From DAOPZJ01 sp964587625 (GTDB taxonomy: Bacteria > Bacillota > Clostridia > Oscillospirales > JAKOTC01): a DNA stretch of 12,732 nt. Made by a program: the position numbers and the translations under genes. This document shows positions 6,313-12,732 of the stretch, in pieces (within the stretch, counting starts at the first letter, position 1; each line of letters begins with the position of its first letter). The notes beneath the pieces were generated by a model, which was not told where the DNA came from, searched no databases, and was given only the letters and a program-made list of their open reading frames with translations. The stretch is from contig CAZPLU010000049.1 in assembly GCA_964587625.1 (NCBI GenBank), forward strand, positions 1 to 12,732, written 5' to 3'.

Positions 6313-8568
6313 TTACCGTTCTTTTGAAAACGCGGTGATTTTTTCGTGCCAACTTTGATATTGTTTGAACGAAAACGGCGGCGCTCCGGTGACGAAATGA
6401 TTGGTTCCGCGCCCGTTTTGGGTGCGCCATTCGATTAAAAACAGCGCCTTGTCGCTGTACATCGCCGGAATGCGTTTTAACACCGAAAAGCCGTCGGCGG
6501 GCAGGGAGAATTCGCGCTCGAACAGCGGCACGCCGTTTTCGTCGCAGACCCGGATTTCGCCCGAGACCGGTTTTAAAGTGTCGTTGACAGCGATCACGGG
6601 CAGGTGCCAGCTCTCCATCGCGCCGATCATCACACAAAACGGGGCTTGCGAACGTTTGATATAATCGTAAGCCAATTTTTTTTCAAAATACCAATCGACC
6701 ACGGCGTCGGACATCTGGGGCCAGCCGTCGAGCAGGTTCCACCACAATATGCCGCTCTTGACGGGCTTTTGGGTGCGGACGTTCTCGATAAAAAACTTTT
6801 TGGCCTCGGCCTGCGAGACCTGCGAGGCGAACGCGAACTCGTCGAGGTTGTCCGGCACCTCGCCGAATAGTTGACGGATCTGTTTTTCCATCAGCAGCAC
6901 GCGGTAGTCGTTGTCGCGCTGGTCGGATGAATGCAGGTTCCACTCGTTGTTGTCCGTATACGGCCAGAGCTTTTCGGGCGAGATGAATTTTTCGAGCGAT
7001 TTTTTACCCGGGCAGCCGTGGTAGCCGGTCTCGCTGAAAAAATGCGCCTTTGCGGTCGTGTAAAAGCTGCTCTTGAAATAGTCGCGCGGGCCCCAGAGAT
7101 GGTGTTCGGGTAACAGGTCGTCGCGCCCGCCCGCGACCAGTTCGTCGCACATATACGGCGAGCTAGGCAGGTAGGGGCGGCCGAAATCGTTTTTCGCAAC
7201 GACGTCGGGCAGCACTTTACGGGTCAAAACGTTCAGCGAGGGCGGGGTGCCGTTTTGATAATAAATATAATCGCATTCGTTGTCGCCCGCCCAAAGCGCC
7301 AGCGACGGGTGGTTGCGGAACTTTTTGACGACAAAGGCGGCCTCCTCGGCGAGGGCTTTGCAAAATTTTTCGTCCTGCGGGTAGGCGTGGCAGGCCATGG
7401 CGAAGTCCTGCCAAACCAGAATACCGTATTCATCGCAGAAGTCGAAAAAGAGCTCCTCGGGGTAGAGGTTGCCGCCCCAGCAGCGCACCATGTTGCAGCC
7501 GATGTCAAAAAGCAGTTCGAGCGCTTTTTCATAGCGGTCCTTGTCGCGGCTGTGAAAGGCGTCGAGCGGCACCCAGTTGGTGCCCTTGCAGATAATCCGT
7601 TGGCCGTTGATCAAAAACTCGAATTTGCCGCTTTGGCCGTCGGTCGTCTCGGTGCGGACGAGCTCGACGGTTCGGACGCCGATTTTTAATGTCTTGGAGG
7701 CGACAATTTCGTCGCCGACGAAAATATTCACGGTCACGTCATAGAGGTTCTGTTGGCCGTAATCGCGCGGCCACCAGCGCTTGGGCGACGGCACTTTGAC
7801 GCGGATCAGCGCGTCTTTATAATAAAGTTTTTCATTCGCCGCGAACTTGCTCTCGCCGCAGGCACCGGTGATTTCGGCCCGTGCACCCGTTTTGATCTGT
7901 TCGAAGCCGAGGTCGGTCATGATTGCGAAATCGAGCTCGGCGTCGTCGGGCGTCAGCTTTAAGACGTCAAAGGCGATTTCGGTGATCGAAAAAGCGGGTT
8001 TTTCGTATAAAAAGACGTCTTTATACAGGCCGTATGTCACAACGCGGGGCATGATGTCCCAGCCGAACTCGTGCGGCGGCTTTCGCGCGAGAACCGAGTC
8101 GTGGTTGAGCGGAACAGTGTTGCGGGTCATAAACGCGTCCGGCGCCTCGCGGTAGGCGGCCAGCACCGGACTGCGAAGCACCACCGACAGGGTATTTTGG
8201 GGCTTGAGCAGCGCGGTGATGTCGAAATCGTATTCCAAAAACGAATTTTCGGTCAGGGCGAATTTTTCGCCGTTCAGCCAATATTCGGCCAAACAATCGA
8301 CGCCCGAAAAGTGCAAAATCGTGTTCCCCGAAAAACCGGGGTCTTCGAATTCCCTGATATAGCAAAACGCGCAGTCCTCGAATTCCCGCACCGCCGTGAT
8401 GTTCATGCCGCAATACAGGTCGGCCGGAAGAAAACCCGCCGCCGACAAGTCCAACTCGACGTTGCCGGGTACCGTTGCGGCGCAGCTTGGTTTGACGTTT
8501 TTACAGTGAAAGCGCGCCTCCTTGTCCCAGTAGAGATTCCATTTTCCGTTCAAAGAAACCGATCGCAT
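6313..8568 (-). CDS. Glycoside hydrolase family 2, beta-mannosidase-like
   Basis: The 751-residue product has the GH2 layout: an N-terminal sugar-binding jelly roll beginning SLNGKWNLYWDKE, an immunoglobulin-like domain (about 190-300), a TIM barrel (about 300-600) and a C-terminal beta domain. The barrel shows GTNWVPLDAFHSRD, CNMVRCWGGNLYPEELFFDFCDEYGILVWQDF and the acid/base glutamate E431 in AGDNECDY; the nucleophile is predicted as E513 in SETGYHG. This pattern is closest to beta-mannosidases and related exo-beta-D-glycosaminidase-type enzymes, which release single sugars from non-reducing ends. It is somewhat shorter than typical beta-mannosidases (over 800 residues), and its WAGDNEC differs from the usual NEN-type context, so the substrate could differ. 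No signal peptide is present; it should act on imported oligosaccharides. The ATG at 8568 is preceded by GGAGGG (8578-8583). It leads an operon with the GT4 gene and is read from the promoter at 8600-8628. Confidence 0.9.
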   Translation of the reverse strand: MRSVSLNGKWNLYWDKEARFHCKNVKPSCAATVPGNVELDLSAAGFLPADLYCGMNITAVREFEDCAFCYIREFEDPGFSGNTILHFSGVDCLAEYWLNGEKFALTENSFLEYDFDITALLKPQNTLSVVLRSPVLAAYREAPDAFMTRNTVPLNHDSVLARKPPHEFGWDIMPRVVTYGLYKDVFLYEKPAFSITEIAFDVLKLTPDDAELDFAIMTDLGFEQIKTGARAEITGACGESKFAANEKLYYKDALIRVKVPSPKRWWPRDYGQQNLYDVTVNIFVGDEIVASKTLKIGVRTVELVRTETTDGQSGKFEFLINGQRIICKGTNWVPLDAFHSRDKDRYEKALELLFDIGCNMVRCWGGNLYPEELFFDFCDEYGILVWQDFAMACHAYPQDEKFCKALAEEAAFVVKKFRNHPSLALWAGDNECDYIYYQNGTPPSLNVLTRKVLPDVVAKNDFGRPYLPSSPYMCDELVAGGRDDLLPEHHLWGPRDYFKSSFYTTAKAHFFSETGYHGCPGKKSLEKFISPEKLWPYTDNNEWNLHSSDQRDNDYRVLLMEKQIRQLFGEVPDNLDEFAFASQVSQAEAKKFFIENVRTQKPVKSGILWWNLLDGWPQMSDAVVDWYFEKKLAYDYIKRSQAPFCVMIGAMESWHLPVIAVNDTLKPVSGEIRVCDENGVPLFEREFSLPADGFSVLKRIPAMYSDKALFLIEWRTQNGRGTNHFVTGAPPFSFKQYQSWHEKITAFSKER

Positions 8569-8599
8569 ACATCGATACCCTCCGTTTTAATGTTGATTC

Positions 8600-8628
8600 A
8601 TTTTAACACAGCGGTAAGCGAAAAGCAA
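8600..8628 (-). promoter_or_regulatory. Sigma-A promoter for the GH2-GT4 operon
   Basis: Read on the minus strand, TTGCTT (8628-8623) and TAAAAT (8605-8600) are 17 bases apart, with an extended TG before the -10. Transcription would begin near 8593, just upstream of the GH2 ribosome binding site, giving a short leader. It lies back to back with the response-regulator promoter in a 135-base divergent spacer. Confidence 0.68.
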
Positions 8629-8641
8629 GCAAGACCGGCTG

Positions 8642-8670
8642 TTCATTTTTGTCTCGCCGTGTGGTATAAT
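8642..8670 (+). promoter_or_regulatory. Promoter for the LytTR regulator-kinase operon
   Basis: A perfect -10 TATAAT (8665-8670) is preceded by an extended TG (8662-8663). At 17 bases spacing the -35 is the weak TTCATT (8642-8647). The start would be near 8677 and the leader about 27 bases, with GGAGCGGA (from 8691) as ribosome binding site. The extended -10 probably makes up for the poor -35. Confidence 0.68.
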
Positions 8671-8703
8671 ACGACATATTATAACGGTACGGAGCGGAAC
8701 ATC

Positions 8704-9414
8704 ATGCAAATCGCGATTATAGACGACGACAGGGGGCAAATCGAATATCTCTCGGCGCTCGCGGCCGAATGGGCGAAAGGCGCGGGGGAGGCGGCGCGGT
8801 TTTGCGCTTTCGAGAGCGCGGAGGCGTTTTTGTTCGCCTATTCCGAGGACCGGAGCTTTGATATTCTGCTGCTCGACGTCGAGATGGGCAGGATGGACGG
8901 CGTGGCGCTGGCCAAGGAGCTCCGAAAGGACAACCGCACCGTCCAGATTATTTTTGTCACCGGATATTATGAATACGTCGGCGACGGCTATGACGTCTCG
9001 GCTTTGCACTATCTGCTCAAGCCCGCGACGCCCGAAAAGCTCTTTCCCGTTTTGAACCGCGCGGCGGAGAACCTGCGCTACCGGCAGAAGGCGCTGGTCG
9101 CGTCGGACGGCGGGCAGACCGTGCGGATCCCGCTGGCCGACATCGTCTATCTCGAAGCCGCGCGAAACTATGTCGAAATCCACTCCGCCGAGGGCGTTTG
9201 CCGGATCAAGTCCACGCTCGCGGGGATCGAACAGGAGCTCGACGGGACCTTTTTCAAATGCGGGCGCTCGTTTATCGCCGGCTTGCGGTATGTGCGCAAG
9301 GTCACGAAGTCCGCCGTGTTCTTGGCGGAAAAGCCCGGCGCGCCGCCCGTCGAGATCCCGCTGGCGCGGGGTCTTTACGACGAACTCAACCGGGCGCTGA
9401 TGAGCCGTTTATGA
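8704..9414 (+). CDS. LytTR-family response regulator
   Basis: The 236-residue product has an N-terminal receiver domain (about 1-120) and a C-terminal LytTR DNA-binding domain (about 135-232). The receiver has its acidic pocket D7-D9, phosphoacceptor D58 in LLLDVEMGRMDG, T86 and K106 in LLKPATPEK. The LytTR domain shows the typical DIVYLEAARNYVEIHSAEG and FFKCGRSFIAGLRYVRKV pattern. LytTR proteins bind pairs of short direct repeats about two helical turns apart upstream of their target promoters. The adjacent GHKL kinase (38 bases downstream) is its likely partner, and the exporter genes are likely targets (see the repeats at 10091-10124). The open frame runs further upstream, but the ATG at 8704 is chosen because it follows promoter and ribosome binding site and begins the receiver fold exactly. 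It is complete, with no lost key residue. Confidence 0.94.
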   Translation: MQIAIIDDDRGQIEYLSALAAEWAKGAGEAARFCAFESAEAFLFAYSEDRSFDILLLDVEMGRMDGVALAKELRKDNRTVQIIFVTGYYEYVGDGYDVSALHYLLKPATPEKLFPVLNRAAENLRYRQKALVASDGGQTVRIPLADIVYLEAARNYVEIHSAEGVCRIKSTLAGIEQELDGTFFKCGRSFIAGLRYVRKVTKSAVFLAEKPGAPPVEIPLARGLYDELNRALMSRL

Positions 9415-9452
9415 AGTTTAAAGTCCCTTAAAATTGACGAGAGGGTGGTCGC

Positions 9453-9956
9453 ATGCTGTTTCAAAAGTGGATCGATAGGCGCATCGCCGCCTATCAAAAC
9501 GGCCTNNNNNNNNNNNNNNNNNNNNNNNNNNNNNNNNNNNNNNNNNNNNNNNNNNNNNNNNNNNNNNNNNNNNNNNNNNNNNNNNNNNNNNNNNNNNNNN
9601 NNNNNCCGGTCAACCTGTCGGTCAACGAACTCGACCTGAGCGTGATTTTGGGCAACCTGCTCGACAACGCCATCGAGGCCTGTTCACGGCTGCCCGAAGA
9701 ACAGCGTCTGATTCGAATTTATATCGCGATGAAGGGCAGTTATCTTTATTTGTCGGTTTCCAACACCGCCGAGGGGAAGAAAAAGGGAAAGCTCGCCGGC
9801 CGGTTTTCGACCTCCAAGGGTGAAGGGCATGGATTCGGGCTTTTTCGTATTGATGCGATTGTCAAGCGATACGGCGGCTACGTCACCCGCGCCAGCGAGG
9901 ACGGGGCGTTTTCGACCGAGGTTTTATTGCCGAATCAATGTAGGGAAAGGTCTTGA
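9453..9956 (+). CDS. GHKL sensor histidine kinase, interrupted by assembly gap
   Basis: Only the two ends of this kinase are present. The first 18 residues (MLFQKWIDRRIAAYQNG and a Leu) come before 100 Ns; the rest, from PVNLSVNELDLSVILGN onward, follows. The visible C-terminal part is a GHKL ATPase domain with the N-box NLLDNAIEAC (about 9651-9680) and the G-box GHGFGL (about 9826-9843). The start resembles short soluble GHKL kinases of Clostridia, in which this helix leads directly into the phosphoacceptor-His region. No membrane segment is visible, but the missing part must hold the His box. By comparison with such kinases roughly 90 residues are probably missing, so the true gap should be nearer 270-290 bases than 100; the apparent in-frame join is chance. 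The ribosome binding site is GAGAGGGTGG (9440-9449). It forms an operon with the regulator upstream. Confidence 0.85.
   Translation: MLFQKWIDRRIAAYQNGXXXXXXXXXXXXXXXXXXXXXXXXXXXXXXXXXXPVNLSVNELDLSVILGNLLDNAIEACSRLPEEQRLIRIYIAMKGSYLYLSVSNTAEGKKKGKLAGRFSTSKGEGHGFGLFRIDAIVKRYGGYVTRASEDGAFSTEVLLPNQCRERS
9506..9605. other. Assembly gap of exactly 100 Ns
   Basis: All 100 bases are N. This round number is the usual placeholder for a scaffold gap of unknown size, so coordinates beyond it are nominal. It falls inside the sensor kinase, over the region expected to encode its phosphorylated histidine. Confidence 0.98.
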
Positions 9957-9963
9957 CCTTTCC
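9944..9963 (+). other. Near-perfect palindrome over the kinase stop codon
   Basis: GGAAAGGTC (9944-9952) and GACCTTTCC (9955-9963) are exact complements separated by two bases; as RNA this gives at least eight pairs with a CTTG loop. The kinase stop codon TGA (9954-9956) sits in the loop and descending stem. It may stabilise the transcript end or form the first half of a two-hairpin end. Confidence 0.6.
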
Positions 9964-9965
9964 GA

Positions 9966-9999
9966 AATACCGGCTTTTGCCGGTATTGTATTCATTTTC
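9966..9999 (+). terminator. Probable terminator after the regulator-kinase operon
   Basis: AATACCGGC (9966-9974) pairs perfectly with GCCGGTATT (9979-9987) around a TTTT loop. The following tract GTATTCATTTT is T-rich but interrupted, so termination may be incomplete, allowing some read-through to the exporter genes. It immediately follows the palindrome at 9944-9963. Confidence 0.6.
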
Positions 10000-10004
10000 G
10001 GCAC

Positions 10005-10041
10005 CCCGCTGATTTATAGCTGTACAGCGGGAAATGCCCGC
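10005..10041 (+). other. Competing hairpins in the kinase-exporter spacer
   Basis: CCCGCTG (10005-10011) pairs with CAGCGGG (10025-10031). The same GCGGG (10027-10031) can instead pair with CCCGC (10037-10041). The two folds are mutually exclusive. Neither is followed by a T-run, so an attenuator is not shown; the pairing could equally be chance in a palindrome-rich spacer. Confidence 0.35.
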
Positions 10042-10090
10042 CCGGACATGGTCATCGAAAAAGATTCGCAGATTATTTCCTATTAAAACA

Positions 10091-10124
10091 TTTCGTCCCC
10101 CGAATTTGCGTTTCGTCCCCGAAA
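10091..10124 (+). promoter_or_regulatory. Tandem TTTCGTCCCC units, putative LytTR operator
   Basis: TTTCGTCCCC occurs at 10091-10100 and again at 10111-10120, exactly 20 bases apart, close to two helical turns. Each copy is also a small dyad: TTCG-n5-CGAA in the first and TTTCG-TCCC-CGAAA in the second. The second copy abuts the weak -35 region of the exporter promoter. LytTR regulators typically bind direct repeats with about this phasing next to a poor -35, and the core resembles the CCGTTCGTC sequence reported for the LytTR protein AlgR. Assignment to the neighbouring regulator is inference. Confidence 0.55.
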
Positions 10125-10154
10125 TACGTTTTAATTTGATTTGTATGCTATCAT
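10125..10154 (+). promoter_or_regulatory. Activator-type promoter for the ABC exporter
   Basis: TATCAT (10149-10154) with an extended TG (10146-10147) is a fair -10. The -35 position (10125-10131) has only TACGTT or ACGTTT, far from TTGACA. Transcription would start near 10161, almost at the ribosome binding site, giving an untranslated leader of under 20 bases. The lack of a -35 together with the repeats just upstream suggests dependence on an activator. Confidence 0.55.
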
Positions 10155-10178
10155 CGGCTCGGAAAGGGGAGGATCCTT

Positions 10179-12035
10179 TTGAGCGAAAAACCTGTGAAAA
10201 AGAAAAAACCCGAAAAAACAAAGCCCCAATACGGCATGTTCCAAAACGCCGGGTATCTGTTGGCAAACGCGGCGAAAGTAAATCCCGTCGTCTTGTGGCT
10301 GATGACGGCGCTGATCGTCGCCGAACTCGGTTATTCAGTGGCCGGCTTATTTTTACCCAAGTTTGTCATCGCGGGCTTGGAACAACAACAGACGGCGGGG
10401 CAGTTATTACTTATCATCGGATTGTTTACGGCTGTTATCGTGATTATGAACGCCTTGAACGCGTGGGCTTCCACCTATTTTTTTAACGAGGTCATCGCCT
10501 GCAGGTCGCATTTATGTGTAAAAAACATGCTTAAAGTGCAGCGGACAAGCTATGAAAACGTTGAAAACCCCGATTTCCGTCTCAAACTCGGAAAGGCGGG
10601 GCAGGCGACGGGCGGAAACGACCAGGGCACCGAGGCGGGTTATCGGACGATGTATAATCTGGTCATATCGCTCGGCGGATTCATCATTTTCTTATTGGTT
10701 CTGACCAAAGTCAGCCCCGTGATTCTCGCCGTCGTCGCGCTGACCACCGTGGTGAGCTTGCTCGTGCGTAAAAAAATCGCCGACTGGCAATACGCCCACG
10801 AGGACGAGTCGAAAAAGAATCGGGAAAAACTGTGGTATATCGGCTCCATCGGCCGAGATACGCAGTCCGCCAAGGATGTGCGTATCTTCGGCGCGGTGAA
10901 ATGGCTGCGGGAAATCTCACGCGATTTTGAAAAAATCTGCTATGACTGGGAAAAACGCTGCAATTGGCGCGAACTCGCCGCCGACGGGGTCAACTGCCTG
11001 ATGTCGCTGATGCGCGAGGGGCTGGCCTACGGGTGGCTGATCTATGTCACGGTGACGGAGGGGATGGCGGTCTCCGAATTTGTTTTGATTTTCGCGGCGA
11101 TCGGCGGATTTTCGAATTATTTTTCGGGCATCATGACCGGGTTTGAAAAATTATACCGCGATATGCTCGACGTCGACCACGTCCGGGTGCTGCTCGAGTA
11201 CCCCGAAAAATTCAACTTCGACAAAGGCGCGCAGCTGAAAAATTCGCTTGAAGAAACATACGAATTCGAGCTGAGAAACGTCACGTACCGCTATCCCGAA
11301 GCAAAAGAGGACACCATTAAGAATCTCTCGCTGAAAATAAAAGCCGGGGAGAAACTGGCGCTCGTGGGCTTGAACGGCGCGGGCAAGACCACGCTGGTCA
11401 AGCTACTCTGCGGCCTGTACGACCCGACCGAAGGCGAGGTGTTATTGAACGGCGTCGATGTCAAGGAATTCAACCGAAACGAGTATTACGCGCTGTTTTG
11501 CGCGGTGTTTCAGGAGTTTTCGCTCCTGCCGATGCCGGTGTTGCAAAACATCACGCAATCGCTTGACAACATCGATGAGGCGCGGGCGCGGGGATGCCTG
11601 AGATTGGCCGACCTTGAAAAAAAGATCGACGCGCTGCCCGACGGCTGGAACTCGCTGTTATTGAAAACCGTGCACGAAAACGCGGTGGAACTCTCCGGCG
11701 GAGAGACCCAGCGGCTGATGCTGGCGAGGGCGCTGTATAAAAACGCGCCGGTCGTGGTGCTGGACGAGCCGACCGCCGCGCTCGACCCGATCGCCGAGAG
11801 CGAGCTTTATCAAAAGTATAACGGCCTGACCGCCGGGCGGACGTCGCTGTTCATTTCTCACCGGCTGGCTTCGACGCGCTTCTGCGACCGGATCGTCTAT
11901 CTCGAAAACGGCGTGGTCGCCGAGGCGGGGACGCATGGCGAACTGATTCAAAGGGGCGGGAAGTACGCCGAATTATTCGGCATCCAAAGCCGGTATTATA
12001 AAGAAAACCCGGAAGCGGTTGAGGTAGCCATATGA
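10179..12035 (+). CDS. ABC exporter subunit, fused membrane and ATPase domains
   Basis: The 618-residue half-transporter starts with a lysine-rich cytoplasmic stretch (1-18), followed by six predicted membrane helices (about 37-63, 74-96, 160-177, 180-196, 271-293 and 299-319). The ATPase domain (about 362-605) is complete: A-loop Tyr near 370-372, Walker A GLNGAGKTT (397-405), Q-loop Q445, signature LSGGE (505-509), Walker B VVVLDEP (525-531) with E530, and switch H561. It should pump a lipid-like compound, peptide or drug outward, probably as a heterodimer with the next gene. The start is TTG at 10179: AGGGGAGG (about 10165-10172) lies six bases before it, and no better ATG exists in frame. 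The downstream partner overlaps its stop by ATGA, so translation is coupled. The position behind a LytTR/GHKL pair suggests regulated export. No substrate gene is visible. Confidence 0.92.
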   Translation: MSEKPVKKKKPEKTKPQYGMFQNAGYLLANAAKVNPVVLWLMTALIVAELGYSVAGLFLPKFVIAGLEQQQTAGQLLLIIGLFTAVIVIMNALNAWASTYFFNEVIACRSHLCVKNMLKVQRTSYENVENPDFRLKLGKAGQATGGNDQGTEAGYRTMYNLVISLGGFIIFLLVLTKVSPVILAVVALTTVVSLLVRKKIADWQYAHEDESKKNREKLWYIGSIGRDTQSAKDVRIFGAVKWLREISRDFEKICYDWEKRCNWRELAADGVNCLMSLMREGLAYGWLIYVTVTEGMAVSEFVLIFAAIGGFSNYFSGIMTGFEKLYRDMLDVDHVRVLLEYPEKFNFDKGAQLKNSLEETYEFELRNVTYRYPEAKEDTIKNLSLKIKAGEKLALVGLNGAGKTTLVKLLCGLYDPTEGEVLLNGVDVKEFNRNEYYALFCAVFQEFSLLPMPVLQNITQSLDNIDEARARGCLRLADLEKKIDALPDGWNSLLLKTVHENAVELSGGETQRLMLARALYKNAPVVVLDEPTAALDPIAESELYQKYNGLTAGRTSLFISHRLASTRFCDRIVYLENGVVAEAGTHGELIQRGGKYAELFGIQSRYYKENPEAVEVAI

Positions 12036-12732
12036 AGGAAAAAGAAAACAAACGCGGTTTTGTTGAAAATATCTGTATGATTGCGCGGGGGTTGAAAATG
12101 ACCCGTGAAATCAGCGGAAAGCCGCTGGCGTTCAGCAAGTTTTTATCCGGGCTTTTCGACGCGCTGATCGTTTTCCCGAACCTCTATTTGTCGGCGTTGA
12201 TTCTAAACGAATTGGCCGGAGCGAGAGATACGCAGACGCTGATTCGACTGGCCGTGATTACGGTCGGCGTGAATGCCATTTTACTGCTTGCGAAAAATGC
12301 CGCGCAGCGGTGGACGAACTATTTGCATTCGATTTTTTGGCAGCAATTAAACGGCGCTTACTCCGATAAATTATTCGATATGGATTATTGCGACGTCGAG
12401 GACGCCGAAGTTCACCAGCTGCTCTCCACGATCCGCCAAAACACCAACTGGGGCGGTAAAGGGCTTTCCAAAATAACCGGAATGTTCAGCCAATTAATCA
12501 CCGGCGCGGTCAAAATCATTTGCTCGATTGCGCTCGCGGTCACTTTATTCACGTTAAAAGTACCCGAAACCAGCGAACTGGCATTTATGAATTCGCCGTG
12601 GATCATTGCGGCGGTTTTCGCATTGCTCGCGGTCGCCGTGATTGTGCCGCCGGCGTTTTCGTCCAAGGCCAACGACGCTTGGGTCAAACAGGCCCCGAAA
12701 GCCCGGATGGGCAACCGGATGTTCAGTTTTTA
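12032..12732 (+). CDS. Second ABC exporter subunit, partial at window end
   Basis: An open frame of 233 codons continues past the window edge. It begins with an ATG overlapping the previous stop (ATGA, 12032-12035), with GAGG (12021-12024) seven bases upstream. The product has a basic N-terminus (MKEKENKRGF) and four hydrophobic stretches (about 38-59, 70-90, 156-175 and 188-208). Its layout parallels the preceding subunit, including a YCDVEDAEVHQL segment matching YENVENPDFRLK there, so the two are paralogues of the ABC exporter membrane-domain family. The ATPase domain expected to follow lies outside the window. Together they probably form a heterodimeric exporter; whether this subunit keeps a catalytic ATP site cannot be judged here. 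Confidence 0.85.
   Translation, partial: MKEKENKRGFVENICMIARGLKMTREISGKPLAFSKFLSGLFDALIVFPNLYLSALILNELAGARDTQTLIRLAVITVGVNAILLLAKNAAQRWTNYLHSIFWQQLNGAYSDKLFDMDYCDVEDAEVHQLLSTIRQNTNWGGKGLSKITGMFSQLITGAVKIICSIALAVTLFTLKVPETSELAFMNSPWIIAAVFALLAVAVIVPPAFSSKANDAWVKQAPKARMGNRMFSF

Noticed and set aside
5696..6358. 220-residue plus-strand open frame
   Set aside because: It is antisense to the GT4 gene, resembles no protein family and is explained by the GC-rich codon pattern of the opposite strand.
6281..6637. Upstream extension of the GT4 open frame to 501 residues
   Set aside because: It overlaps the GH2 coding region and has no family similarity; the ATG at 6280 has a good ribosome binding site and begins the GT-B fold.
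8587..8646. 19-residue minus-strand peptide frame in the divergent spacer (MNSRSCLLFAYRCVKMNQH)
   Set aside because: It covers the GH2 promoter and the predicted transcription start lies inside it, so it would not be transcribed whole; considered as a signal peptide candidate but unsupported.
8071..8703. Upstream extension of the response-regulator open frame
   Set aside because: It runs antisense through the GH2 gene and across both promoters; the receiver domain starts exactly at the ATG at 8704.
9411..9431. Six-codon open frame MKFKVP overlapping the regulator stop by ATGA
   Set aside because: Too short to judge, with no ribosome binding site of its own; probably chance.
1..12732. CRISPR array, tRNA, rRNA, transposase or phage genes
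   Set aside because: I looked for regular 25-40 base repeats, tRNA-like folds and recombinase or transposase motifs and saw none.

Overview
The window looks like a piece of a draft or metagenome-assembled genome from an uncultured Gram-positive anaerobe, probably of class Clostridia (Bacillota). The signs are strong GGAGG-type ribosome binding sites, sigma-A promoters with extended -10 elements, a GHKL kinase paired with a LytTR regulator, NfeD/SPFH genes side by side, and glycan enzymes with no signal peptide (so cytoplasmic). GC content is moderate to high, judged by eye. A run of exactly 100 Ns at 9506-9605 marks an assembly gap. The taxonomy is inference; there is no rRNA or marker gene here.

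Layout. Positions 1-321 hold no gene, but carry short imperfect repeats and a good promoter (188-216). That promoter drives a two-gene membrane operon: an NfeD-like protein (322-750) and an SPFH/stomatin-like protein (799-1743), closed by a strong terminator (1835-1866). A second promoter (1945-1973) drives a GH88 unsaturated uronyl hydrolase (2038-3222) and a heparinase II/III-type lyase (3238-5040), together a pathway for acidic, uronate-containing oligosaccharides. Facing them on the minus strand is a second operon: a GH2 beta-mannosidase-like enzyme (8568-6313) followed by a GT4 glycosyltransferase (6280-5132), read from a promoter at 8600-8628.

Divergent from the GH2 gene is a signalling and export module on the plus strand: a LytTR response regulator (8704-9414), a GHKL sensor kinase interrupted by the assembly gap (9453-9956), a gene-free stretch rich in hairpins (9957-10178), a full ABC exporter subunit with fused membrane and ATPase domains (10179-12035), and a second exporter subunit overlapping it by ATGA and running off the end (12032-12732). 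The exporter promoter has a poor -35 and is preceded by two TTTCGTCCCC units exactly 20 bp apart. This is the arrangement expected of an activator-dependent promoter, and the neighbouring LytTR regulator is the obvious candidate activator.

How the parts work together: the lyase and GH88 enzymes would act in sequence (cleavage leaving a 4,5-unsaturated uronate, then its hydrolytic removal). The GH2 enzyme could remove mannose or a similar sugar from the same or a related glycan. No sugar transporter or sugar-responsive regulator is in view. The regulator/kinase/exporter module looks like a peptide or antimicrobial sensing-and-efflux unit, but no substrate gene is visible. I see no wholly new system here; the most useful leads are the 20-bp-phased regulatory element, the collapsed kinase, and the unusual GH2-GT4 pairing.
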